From the NCBI GenBank assembly GCA_015350385.1, contig WNKI01000002.1, forward strand, positions 9,775,546 through 9,839,545: a DNA stretch of 64,000 nt. Direction: 5' to 3'. Both the position numbers and the translations under genes were made by a program. Source of the stretch: Aculops lycopersici. Its lineage: Eukaryota > Arthropoda > Arachnida > Trombidiformes > Eriophyidae. The first letter of the stretch is position 1, and the number at the start of each line of letters is the position of its first letter. The notes under the pieces were generated by a model. It did no database searches. It was not told the DNA's origin and saw only the letters and a list, made by a program, of their open reading frames with translations. Positions 1 to 9,067 of the stretch are shown in pieces.

Positions 1-1061
1 CACGCCCCCTCGCTTTCGTCACGCCCTTTGTTTTTTATCAGTGTTATTCTGGTTCTAGTTGTGCCGGCATGCAGGTTTGCCGTCGCTCTCGTCGCGGCCC
101 GCGACCCGTTGCCCGCGCTGAGCGGCAACGCGAGTGTCTCACAACTGCTTCGATGGAAAATTCCGCAAAACCGTTGAAAAGTGAATATGCGATTTTGTCT
201 AACCCTATAGCAACAGGCACTGGCTATCCTCGATCCAAGTCCCTGGTGCACTATACTAACGGATAAAGAAACAAAGTTTACAGGGAGAGTTGAGAGGATT
301 GGTGGTTGCTGTGGTGCTTAGTGACTGGCTGCTCTTCTGGTCGTTGGTTGTTGTTGTGCATGATGATGGTATCCAATTTGGTGGTAGTGGCACCAGCAAA
401 AACCAAATTGGCTGGCTCTTCTTTTGTTGGTCGTTTTAAAGATTTTTATCACTCCTTTGTTCGCTACAGTCTCTGCGGCGCTGTGTGCACGCGCGGCGGG
501 GGGAAGCACTGTAAAAGTGTTCTCTCTTTGTGCTCAGTTCGCAATGAGGTTTGCACACGTTCCTATGGGCTCGTTGTGGTCAGGAGGGAGGGGGCGGAAA
601 TCCACCGTTAAGTTTGAGAGTTTGCACGCACAAGTCAACACACTGACAACCCGAGCAATGGGACAACAACAACCTAAACAACAACAACAACAACAACAAC
701 AACCAGCAACAAGCATTTGGGAGGTTTTGCTTCGCCATCTTGGATGCGGCCTTTCGAGTCGGTCACGGTGGTTGTGGTTGTGCTGCGAAACCAAACAACA
801 ACAACAACAACAGTTGCAGCCTCCACAAGTGGAACCAAAATCCTCCCCTGACCAATGGTTTTGTTGTTAGGTTCGGTTGTTGGTGTTGCTGCAGGAGCTC
901 TTTGTTTGGTATTTTGGTATAAATACTCGGAGGTTTTGACCTGAGAAATCACAGTTTTGAATTTATCTTCTCACAGACGCATCTAGTGACATAGACAAGT
1001 TAATCAACCAATCCAATTTACTTCAACTATAACCACCAAAACAAGTACCACCAAATTCATC
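1..1061. other. Upstream region of the repeat-protein gene
   Basis: No convincing gene is visible. The stretch contains CAA-rich microsatellites (about 665-705 and 794-812) and G/T-rich sequence whose open frames on both strands are low-complexity and lack any recognisable domain. It ends with the core promoter and about 110 nt of 5' leader of the gene starting at 1062. Confidence 0.6.
918..955 (+). promoter_or_regulatory. TATA/initiator core promoter of the repeat-protein gene
   Basis: A TATAAAT box at 918-924 is followed at 949-955 by TCACAGT, which resembles an arthropod initiator. Placing +1 at the A at 951 puts the TATA box near -33, the expected spacing. The start codon at 1062 then follows a leader of about 110 nt. 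TATA plus initiator fits a strongly expressed, tissue-specific structural gene. Confidence 0.6.
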
Positions 1062-1994
1062 ATGTTCAAGTCCGTCATCATCTTGGCTCTAGCAGCCACC
1101 TGCGTCCATGCCAACCTCTCCAAGGGCATCCGTCAAAGCTACTTGCCAGCCCAAGAGTCATACGTCCAGGCTCCAGCTCAGCACTACGAGGCTCAATCGC
1201 TCGCCCAACAATCGTACGCCGCTCCAGCCAAAGGAATGCGTGAGACTGTCCTACCAGCTCAAGATTCGTACGTTCAGGCACCAGCTCAACAATACGAGGC
1301 TCCATCGCTCGCCCAACACTCGTACGTCGCTCCAGCCAAGGGAATGCGTAGCTACGGCCTGCCAGCCATTCAACACCAAGAGGCTCACTACGATGCCCCA
1401 TCAAAGGGATTTCGTCAAGCTGAGGTGATCCAACAGGCTCCAGTCGTGCGCCAACAGATTGTTCAATCGGCCCCACTCATGCAAGAGTCGGTCCGTTATG
1501 AGTCGGCCAGGGGATGGGCTCCATTGAAGGGAATGCGCCAAACCGCCTTGCCAGCTCATGAGTCATACGTTCAGGCTCCTGCTCAACTCGAGACTGTCGC
1601 CTCGAAGGGAGGATTCCGTGCCCAGGAGTCCTACATCCAAGCACCAGCTCAACTCGAGTCTGTTAGCTCCAAGGGAGGATTCCGCGCCCAGGAGTCCTAC
1701 ATCCAAGCACCAGCTCAACTCGAGTCTGTTAGCTCCAAGGGAGGATTCCGCGCCCAGGAGTCCTACATCCAAGCACCAGCTCAGTTCGAGACTGTTAGCT
1801 CCAAGGGAGGATTCCGCGCCCAGGAGTCCTACATCCAAGCCCCAGCCCAACTCGAGACCGTCGCCTCGAAGGGAGGATTCCGTGCCCAGGAGTCCTACAT
1901 CCAAGCACCAGCCCAACTCGAGACTGTCGCCTCGAAGGGAGACTCCCGCTCCCAAGAGTTGAACTCGACCCAACAAACTGCCCAAAAGCAATGA
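1062..1994 (+). CDS. Secreted repetitive structural protein (cuticle/silk-like)
   Basis: A 310-aa single-exon protein with a clean signal peptide (residues about 1-17, MFKSVIILALAATCVHA). The mature part is almost entirely Gln/Ala/Ser/Pro-rich repeats. The N-terminal half has loosely spaced copies of a KGMR / ESYVQAPAQ / EAxSLAQxSY theme. The C-terminal half has six copies of a 22-aa unit containing ESYIQAPAQLE and SKGGFRAQ. The only cysteine lies in the signal peptide, so disulfide crosslinking is not expected, while regular Tyr and Gln/Lys residues could allow other crosslinks. I know of no named family. A structural role in cuticle, secretion or silk is inferred from composition. The start is fixed by the signal peptide and the TATA promoter upstream, and AATAAA follows at 2133. 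Confidence 0.8.
   Translation: MFKSVIILALAATCVHANLSKGIRQSYLPAQESYVQAPAQHYEAQSLAQQSYAAPAKGMRETVLPAQDSYVQAPAQQYEAPSLAQHSYVAPAKGMRSYGLPAIQHQEAHYDAPSKGFRQAEVIQQAPVVRQQIVQSAPLMQESVRYESARGWAPLKGMRQTALPAHESYVQAPAQLETVASKGGFRAQESYIQAPAQLESVSSKGGFRAQESYIQAPAQLESVSSKGGFRAQESYIQAPAQFETVSSKGGFRAQESYIQAPAQLETVASKGGFRAQESYIQAPAQLETVASKGDSRSQELNSTQQTAQKQ
1560..1955 (+). repeat. Six tandem 66-bp coding repeats
   Basis: Units start at 1560, 1626, 1692, 1758, 1824 and 1890, each exactly 66 bp (22 codons). The inner copies are nearly identical at the nucleotide level, including synonymous positions. The last copy diverges in its final third. This points to recent unequal exchange or gene conversion. Confidence 0.9.
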
Positions 1995-2651
1995 GCTTTC
2001 AACCAGGCAGTCAACTTGATCGAGTTCGCTTTTAACTCTGACGAAAATCACCAACAAAAACAACAAATTGACTTGTCTTATAATTTTCATCTGGGCTAAC
2101 CAACAATTACATTATCCGACCATGGCTTAAATAATAAAATTGCCAATAATCATCAACAACAAAACCCACTATGATCTCTCTTTTCATTGTTCTTGTTGAA
2201 AATTTGATTAATTCCTCTATTTTATCCACTTTATTCACTCCTTATGTCCGAGAAAAGTTCATTTCTGAGAGAGAAAAAAGTTCTCTCACGCAGCGTTCGC
2301 CCATCTTGTTATCCTCGTCGCCGACGCTGGCCTTCCACGAAATTACATATGGCTGCCGGCTTACTCTCTTCTCAGCCAGTCAGCCTGCCTGCCTGTCTGT
2401 CTGCCTATCTTCTGCACACCAAATTATTTATATATTTAAATCATATCAGAATATATATTAGGCATCACTCCATAATCAATATCAAATTGAATTCATAACA
2501 GAAATTTAGGTTTTTAAATAAAATTAGTTTATGTAATAATTTAGATACACACATTAATTCATACAACACAACAAACAATAGGCTGAACTATTCATATTAT
2601 CATCATCAACTTTTATTTCACCTACCCTGAACCTCGACTGGACACCTCAAA
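1995..2651. other. Intergenic region
   Basis: Holds the 3' UTR of the repeat-protein gene and the AT-rich upstream region of the exonuclease gene. An open frame at 2171-2461 lacks domain-like sequence and is not called. Confidence 0.5.
2133..2138 (+). terminator. Poly(A) signal AATAAA of the repeat-protein gene
   Basis: Canonical AATAAA 139 nt after the stop codon of the repeat-protein gene, followed by an A-rich then T-rich stretch. Confidence 0.6.
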
Positions 2652-3500
2652 ATGTACAGGCGGCACGAGCAACGAATGAGAGGTTATGGAACTACAACTA
2701 CCAATAATAGTGGCTCATCCACAACGAATAGCAACATCAACAACAACCACCACCACCAACAACACCAAAATCACAATAACCACTACCATCAACATCAGCA
2801 TCATAGATCAGGAAACAGTAACAACTTTCATGAGATGACCGCACCAACAAACGGCGTTACAAGTTCTAATAATAATATTGGTGGCGCTGGTAATGGCTGG
2901 CATATTGGGCCCGCCGACGAATGGACCCAAGCGGAGAAGAATAATAATAATGGAAGTAATAACTTTTATCAAACTCAATTTGGTCCCATTGATCAGCTAC
3001 TTACCGATGATATTGCCATCGATTGCGAGATGGTCGAGGCAACTCAGGACGGGAAAAAGTTTTCCGTTTTAGCTCGAGTTAGCCTGGTCAATAGTCATTG
3101 TCAGCCATTGCTGGATACTTATGTGAAGCCAATCTTCTTTATTAGTGATTATCGAACCCCATACTCTGGCATCCTCCCAGAACATTTGGAAGATGCACCA
3201 CCCTACAAAGAGGTGCGAGATTATGTTATTAGACTTATAAATGGACGCACACTGATCGGTCACGATCTCATACAAGATTTGTCAGTTTTAGATATAAAAA
3301 ATTTACCCGGAGTTCGACTTCGCGACACAAGCGAGTGTTATAGATCTTATTTTAAACAAAATCAAAGACCATCTTTGAAGAGACTTGCCTCGGCTGTGCT
3401 AGGCCAGCATATTCAACGAGGAGCCCATGATTCCGTCGAGGACGCCAGGGCAGCCATGCAGCTATACAAGTTTTGGCTAGACCCACCTGGGCCATCCTAG
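2652..3500 (+). CDS. DEDDh 3'-5' exonuclease, REXO4/ISG20 family
   Basis: 282 aa, one exon, start context CTCAAAATG. Residues 1-110 are low-complexity (Asn, His, Gln). From about residue 120 there is an RNase T-like exonuclease domain: Exo I IDCEMVE (Asp124, Glu126), Exo II GHDLIQDL (Asp205) and Exo III HDSVEDARAAM (His259, Asp264), so all DEDDh metal ligands and the general base are present. The linker PYSGILPEHLEDAP and the SLKRLASAVLG helix match the REXO4/ISG20/AEN branch. Relatives trim RNA 3' ends, REXO4 in pre-rRNA processing and ISG20 in RNA decay; which of these applies cannot be decided from sequence. It lacks zinc fingers and a clear nucleolar signal. Confidence 0.85.
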   Translation: MYRRHEQRMRGYGTTTTNNSGSSTTNSNINNNHHHQQHQNHNNHYHQHQHHRSGNSNNFHEMTAPTNGVTSSNNNIGGAGNGWHIGPADEWTQAEKNNNNGSNNFYQTQFGPIDQLLTDDIAIDCEMVEATQDGKKFSVLARVSLVNSHCQPLLDTYVKPIFFISDYRTPYSGILPEHLEDAPPYKEVRDYVIRLINGRTLIGHDLIQDLSVLDIKNLPGVRLRDTSECYRSYFKQNQRPSLKRLASAVLGQHIQRGAHDSVEDARAAMQLYKFWLDPPGPS

Positions 3501-3746
3501 CTCATCTAAAAAGCAGCCCAAATAACATCAGCAACGATCAAGACTCGAACATTAAGATAAATCAACTCGACCATACTGAAGATATTCACGATCATCTTCA
3601 TCATCACCTTCAAGATCACTATCAAGAGGAACTAATTAATGTATGTACTCTTCTGGTCGATCCACATCACATCAACATACGGAGCGACTAAGTTGTCCTC
3701 ATGAATCTTGATCACTTCTGTCCACCGTTATTGCGAGGATTACTCG

Positions 3747-3768
3747 CTCTCTCTCTCTCTCTCTCTCT
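3747..3768. repeat. (CT)n microsatellite
   Basis: Eleven uninterrupted CT units in the 3' flank of the exonuclease gene. Confidence 0.9.
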
Positions 3769-4350
3769 TTTAAAAATAGACACTATTCTTATAATCTGTA
3801 GCTGACTACCAACTGAAAGGCTATTCAAGTACAACTATTATGATGAGCTCGTTGGAGTAGAAGATATTGTGGATTTAATTAGACAGTTTGAGTAAGGAAA
3901 TAACGACCAAACAAGCCGTCGCCACTAAGATTCAATCATTGATGGCCGCCAAGTTTTTATCTTGAGAAACATACAAAAGCATGCATATCCAAACAGAATC
4001 TCACTCAACCATCGAGTCCCACCCCCTCAACATTTCCCCGATTCGACGTCACTAGTAGCCACCAAAACCACCTCATGACCAGCTGTGCTCGCTAACCTTC
4101 GAGAACAAATCTAGCTCAAACCTTAACTTCTGTCACTTAGGACTTATTGTCGAATCTCAAGTTCGAATCGACTCCTTGGTCGCTTTCGGCGTCGCTTATC
4201 TAGGGGCATGAATATCCTTCTCGCATGATTATTATGATATATTAGCGAAGAAAATCTAGCCGTAGAATGATATAAGGATATGAAGCAAGCAGCTCTACTA
4301 GATTGAGAAGAAGTTTAACAAAGCGAAGAGTTCTCAAAAGCTGGTTAGTT

Positions 4351-4402
4351 CAATAGGCGCTCGCAGTTATGTCTAGCAGACATAACTGCGAGCGAGCTAT
4401 TG
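4351..4402. repeat. Perfect inverted repeat / hairpin
   Basis: A 17-bp perfect stem (4358-4374 with 4378-4394) has only a 3-nt loop. It is extended by a second 6-bp helix (CAATAG at 4351-4356 with CTATTG at 4397-4402) across a small bulge. No gene overlaps it. Function unknown: a cruciform, a small-RNA precursor or a foldback remnant are all possible. Confidence 0.75.
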
Positions 4403-5000
4403 CTGTGGCGAAATTAGATTGTCAATGCAAGTAACGATTGTATGACTAGACTCTAGCTAGTTGAGCGATCCAGTTCGCTCTGATCACCAGAAGCGGGGAC
4501 TCATATTGTGTGACCAACGTTAAACGGACACAAGGTTACGTAAAATTGCTTGAATGAGCTTGATCGGAACGAGACCGCGAAACCGCACACCCTCATGCAC
4601 ACAACAGCACACCTTGGTAAGACAGTAATCAGCAGTCCTTCCAAGCTTCCTCTTGTCTTCCTTAATCAGCCCAGCAGCCAAGTGAATCTTGTTCTTCTGG
4701 CAAGTTTGAAGGAGTGGCCATCTAAGCAACCATTGATTCAGAACTAAGTTTAGTTCCTGGTTATTCTCCAGCTCCCTTCCCCCCCACTACGACCACTACC
4801 ACCTTTGAACTCATCACCAAAGTGGCATTGTCGCCACCCTCTGTCCGTGATACTAGCACGTGGTCCCCTAAGATTGCTCGCGCCGCTCACTAAAGAGAGC
4901 AAAGGATAGCAGGAAGGTGTAACAATTTTAGGTAGAATCAACCACTGAAATAGGAAAGAAATTTTTCAAATTGTATATTTTGATCACAAGAAATCGACTA

Positions 5001-5006
5001 TATAAA
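5001..5006 (+). promoter_or_regulatory. TATA box of the small secreted-protein gene
   Basis: TATAAA preceded by TA, 155 nt upstream of the start codon at 5161. An initiator near 5030 (ATCATCAAATC) is plausible but weak. Confidence 0.45.
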
Positions 5007-5160
5007 CGAACTGTATGAACCAAAAGAATCATCAAATCAATTTTGAGTTCTCAAATAGTAACATCAAATAACAAACAAACAAAAAAGCCAAGCAACCAAT
5101 ACGAATACTAAACATTTAGGAATCAAATCTACAACAACCTCCACCACAAACAAAATCATC

Positions 5161-5421
5161 ATGCAACGTTCGACTATCGTCTGCTTTTTGGTCTTGGCAA
5201 TGGTTGCCTGCGCCGCCGCCCAATATGGTCATGGTTACTACCGTCCACACTACGAGACCCACGAGAAAAAGTTTGTCTCAATTCCAATTCCACACTTGAG
5301 AATCAACTTGGACAAGCTCACCTTGCCAATTCCAAACTTGATGTCGCTATTCAGCAGCCACTCATCAAGCCACCATGACGATGATGACGACGAGCATTAC
5401 TACCCACCACCACACTACTAA
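5161..5421 (+). CDS. Small secreted protein, Tyr/His/Asp-rich C-terminus
   Basis: 86 aa, one exon. There is a signal peptide (residues about 1-20, ending ACAAAQ) and a mature part of about 66 aa with a hydrophobic/basic middle (FVSIPIPHLRINLDKLTLPI). The tail is rich in Ser/His, then a run of Asp, then Tyr/Pro. After the signal peptide there are no cysteines. The SIPIPHLRI / LPIPNLMSL half-repeat suggests amphipathic beta structure. I recognise no family. The acidic/His tail could bind metal or mineral, which is inference. The upstream TATA box and the CAAACAAAATCATC leader support a real, highly expressed gene. Confidence 0.7.
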   Translation: MQRSTIVCFLVLAMVACAAAQYGHGYYRPHYETHEKKFVSIPIPHLRINLDKLTLPIPNLMSLFSSHSSSHHDDDDDEHYYPPPHY

Positions 5422-7273
5422 ATTATATGATCGATCAGAGTCATATAATAGAGATATCATAAATATATATATATATATATAAAAATATAGAGAGAATGAA
5501 CCTGAACTGTGTGTTAGCTAGTCGTGAATAACACAAATCGATAGAGAATAATGTATTACCCGATTGCATACCTCGAAATTGCTCAACCGATTGGACCACA
5601 CTAATTATTATCGAGTACTCGAGAAGAGAGAACGAGATTTCCTGGATCATCCTGGTTTGGATTATATTTTCACTGCCAGTGCATATTGCTAGCCAATATG
5701 CACAATCAATGTAAACCAAATTATACAATGGAAATATCCACTTAACACTCGATCAATCGACTACCTGGATCATGCATTAGTAGAGCTCAATCAGTAGTAT
5801 TGAATGTATGTAATCATTATAATCATCACGAATTCAGAAATAAACCCCCAAAGTCCTGCCAAACTTAAACACGCGCACCTGTGGAGTTTATGATCAATAT
5901 CTATCCTACAGCCTTTCGCTTCCTATTCTTCTTTTTCCTCATTTCGCTTTTTGTTCCTTGTTCTTGTTCTTATATTCAAAAGCTCAACTGGCCCACTGTT
6001 ACACATTACCTGAGTTGGCATTGCACTTCAAGAATAACCATAACCGGATTGTGTCACGATTGAATAACCCTGTAAACATACTATGAACAGCAGGAAACTG
6101 AGCTTTGATCGAGGAAGTATAACGGTGAATCCATTCAACGTCCTCACCTTGAGTCTCTCCTTGGCCACAAAGCTCGCTGCTATGCTGTTACCATAACAGC
6201 GGCCTACTAGCCGAGCTAGCTTCCCAATTACTATTATTCTCATGCGAGACTATTATTACAGCATTAGCTCGCATAATACTGATGCCAATAATAACATTGA
6301 TGGTAGTAACAACGTTAGTATTACTACCTCTCCCCCTCTCATACCATAAAACCGAGGGGCTTGCTCAAGATGATGATTCCTTTCATGCTTTGGTCTCATT
6401 CATCACTCACTCTGCTTGAGCCTTGAGGACCAGTTTTAGCAGAGCTGCTAAATTAGCTCGACTGAGTAACAGGCACCTCTACCCAACTGTCCCCTCGTTA
6501 CAATTTACGCAGCTAAATGGTCCACAAACAAACCACCCAACCGAGCGGGCAAGCGACTCACCTGGGACCAGCAACCCCCTGGGCGAGCCCATGTGGTTAC
6601 GTGCACGTTAACAAGTGTTGCTCAGTATCAGACCCGATTTGTTGCCCATCCAACTGGTTGCCGTTGAAAGGACACACAGCGAGAGGAGAAAATGTACGCG
6701 AGTTTACGGATTCGATGAGCGTTGCCTGTCTATCGCTTGCCAACCGCTTGCTCTATCTTGATAACCCGTTGGGTAGGCACTGGTGAGCTTCGTTGACTGT
6801 CGCAGTCAGGTAAAAAAGGAAAAACAAACTCGTCGCTGATTATTCTCGCCGTGTTCAGGTGTAGTGTAGTTTCTAAAAACTATTTTATTTTTCAAAGAAC
6901 CATCAATTCTGCTCCAGTTATTTAATCTAACCTCAACTCATATGACTTAAACTTGAAGCAACACCTAATAACAAATGGACGAGAGTTTGAGATAAGGACA
7001 ATCACCTTAACGAGAAACTTCTCGCCTACTACGTCTCTATTCGTCCTATTAACTCAAACAAACTTTGCTATTCTTTGCCTCCTCACCTGTAGCTTTTGGT
7101 ACGAAGTTTACCTGTTGCTGCTGATTACCTAATGAGAGCAGAGAAACAACCAAACGTTGGATTTGGGTGAAGAGAAGGGTAAAAATGTGACTGTTAAACG
7201 TACATTTCCTTTTTGCGTTTTCTCTCTCACACTATTGCTTGAAAAACAACGGGGCCATAAATAGATTTGAAAT
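5422..7273. other. Intergenic region
   Basis: No supportable gene. Open frames at 5881-6063 and 6423-6786 are short, without conserved motifs. A 7-bp stem-loop (GCTGTTA/TAACAGC, near 6185) is the only structure noted. Confidence 0.4.
5463..5480. repeat. (TA)n microsatellite
   Basis: AT dinucleotide run in the 3' flank of the small secreted-protein gene. Confidence 0.8.
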
Positions 7274-9067
7274 TTAGCCAATGAAAATGCTCATTTTGTT
7301 CAATGACTTCTCAAGCTGACTCTTGAGCACAGGTTGCAGTGAACTCGACAATCGCTGTTTCAGGCGACCCATGAAAAAGTTGACGATTCCGCGCGTCAAT
7401 CTATTCATTCCAGGTATACCACCGATATCCATCTTTGGACTATCCAACTGTCTGATCTCCAGCTGATCAACGACAATTTTAGTTTGTGGCCGCAAGCCTT
7501 TGGTTATCACAGCATCAAAGTCAATGTGTTTTATGTTGAAAGCAACGAAGCCCTTGGTTGTTGGCGCGCTAGCATTTGCGCCCAAGTACATCTCCCAATT
7601 ATAGTAAGGACGCAAATTAAACCACCCAATACTAGCATTTACAAGCAAGTGTTGATCTTGTAATTTGATCTTAGTCTCGCCAGTTAATTGAAGATGATCT
7701 AGGCCACTCAGCGATCCATTATGCAGGTGAACTTTGGCCTGAGTGCCTAGGATACTTTGGTGGTGGTCATAATTCGGCAAGGGAACCGAGTCAAAGTGGG
7801 AGTCGCGAATCTCCTGGTTTATAATGCGCGCCAGATCCTCCTGTTGATTATTCTTAAGTTGAGAGGATGGGGAATTTGTTGTTGATGTGGACGAATTTTC
7901 ATCGTCGTCACTTGTTGATGAGCTTGCAAGTAACGGACTAAATCTAGTTAGTTCGCAATCAATGGACCGGCGAGACTCTAGCTCTAGTGTTTGGCGGATA
8001 TAGTTTTCGAATGAGTAATAGGTGCGCTTGATGGTTTTTTGCAATATGCGCTGTAACATCCGCAACAGGTAGTTGACCGTGGGCTTGCTGGCATCGTGTG
8101 AGTCCAAAATTTCTATAGTTATGTAACCAAGATTGCTGATGTTCATCTTGAAATTCTCCGTCCGAAGAGCATAACGCTGCTTAGTGTTATTTAAACCTGA
8201 GTATTGTGAACCAATTGGACTCTTGGTCAAGTTTGAAGCGGCTGTTAGGTAGATATTGTCTATGGACATACGGTAATGAGCCGCTAGCCTGGTTTCAGTT
8301 AAAATGGCCGGTCCATTGTAGATGAATTTACCTGTCAGTGTTGTGTTTCTAATTGTTATGCCCAACGCAAACTTGGGGTCACTATCCGGATACAAGTGAA
8401 TATTTAACATGGACAAATTTAAACCCTCAACCGTAAGTCGGTTGCTCTTAAACTTGACCAAATTCTCCTGACCCTCGTCCTCCTCCTCCTCTTCCTCCTC
8501 GCCTCTTAGTCCCCCTTGATTTTCTTGCTCCTCCTCCTCTTGGCCCAAGTTGGCCAAGTGACTGCTAAAACTTGATAGCATTTTCATGGCCGAATGAACG
8601 GAGCCTCCGGTTTGCGCAATTGGCATGTTTATGTCCTCTATGGGGAAAGAGAGTATTGGTTGCTTCGGTGGCTCATTGTTGTTTAGCTCATCATTGGAAG
8701 TTGCGCTTTTAGTTTCCGTCCCATTAGCAAACTTCACATCTCCGTCCTTGGAGACATTTGTTTTTGGTGGGCCATGCAATAGGGCCGATATGTTTAGACT
8801 CGGAACACACTTTTTCTCTCTAACCACCGGCTGAGCTTCGACCTGTATGATAGGTTTGTCAACATAGCTAATCATTTGTTGCCCGCTTAGACCCACCGGT
8901 GGAATCTGTGGCCTTATTAGTATATCAACAGGTGCTTCGGGCGCCACCATCGGTTGTCCACTAACCTGATGCTGCTGACAGGTTGCTGTACCCAATAACA
9001 CCAAACCAGCACAGCTAATCACCACCAAACACAAAACTCTACGCTCCTCGTCTCTCATTGTTCCCAT
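7274..9067 (-). CDS. Secreted tandem TULIP protein, group-7-allergen/JHBP-like
   Basis: 597 aa, one exon. A signal peptide is likely from the Met at residue 4 (MRDEERRVLCLVVISCAGLV). Residues 55-190 are low-complexity with an acidic stretch (EEEEEEDEGQEN). The first lipid-binding module covers about 205-370: FKSNRLTVEGL, an antiparallel-sheet segment and a long helix around NYLLRMLQRILQKTIKRTYYSFENYI. The second covers about 415-597: LPNYDHHQSILGTQAKVHLHN, LSGLDHLQLTGE, LEIRQLDSPKMDIGGIPG and a C-terminal amphipathic helix ending LQPVLKSQLEKSL. The second module follows the layout of mite group-7 allergens and insect JHBP/takeout proteins, which bind hydrophobic ligands in an elongated tube. 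A tandem pair is larger than the single-domain mite allergen. Many N-glycosylation sequons support secretion. Ligand unknown. Confidence 0.65.
   Translation of the reverse strand: MGTMRDEERRVLCLVVISCAGLVLLGTATCQQHQVSGQPMVAPEAPVDILIRPQIPPVGLSGQQMISYVDKPIIQVEAQPVVREKKCVPSLNISALLHGPPKTNVSKDGDVKFANGTETKSATSNDELNNNEPPKQPILSFPIEDINMPIAQTGGSVHSAMKMLSSFSSHLANLGQEEEEQENQGGLRGEEEEEEEDEGQENLVKFKSNRLTVEGLNLSMLNIHLYPDSDPKFALGITIRNTTLTGKFIYNGPAILTETRLAAHYRMSIDNIYLTAASNLTKSPIGSQYSGLNNTKQRYALRTENFKMNISNLGYITIEILDSHDASKPTVNYLLRMLQRILQKTIKRTYYSFENYIRQTLELESRRSIDCELTRFSPLLASSSTSDDDENSSTSTTNSPSSQLKNNQQEDLARIINQEIRDSHFDSVPLPNYDHHQSILGTQAKVHLHNGSLSGLDHLQLTGETKIKLQDQHLLVNASIGWFNLRPYYNWEMYLGANASAPTTKGFVAFNIKHIDFDAVITKGLRPQTKIVVDQLEIRQLDSPKMDIGGIPGMNRLTRGIVNFFMGRLKQRLSSSLQPVLKSQLEKSLNKMSIFIG

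Larger units (their letters stand above)
3501..5160. other. Intergenic region with microsatellite and hairpin
   Basis: No supportable gene. It contains a CT microsatellite (3747-3768), a long perfect hairpin (4351-4402) and, at the right edge, the promoter and leader of the small secreted-protein gene. A 69-codon frame on the minus strand at 4520-4729 has no recognisable domain. Confidence 0.5.

Noticed and set aside
1563..2090. 175-codon minus-strand frame
   Set aside because: It is the antisense mirror of the 66-bp repeats and has no independent start or domain character.
4141..4190. GTTCGAATC resembling a tRNA T-loop
   Set aside because: The flanking bases do not form a T-stem or cloverleaf.
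4520..4729. 69-codon minus-strand frame
   Set aside because: It looks mildly protein-like, but I see no known domain, promoter or poly(A) signal, and it is short.
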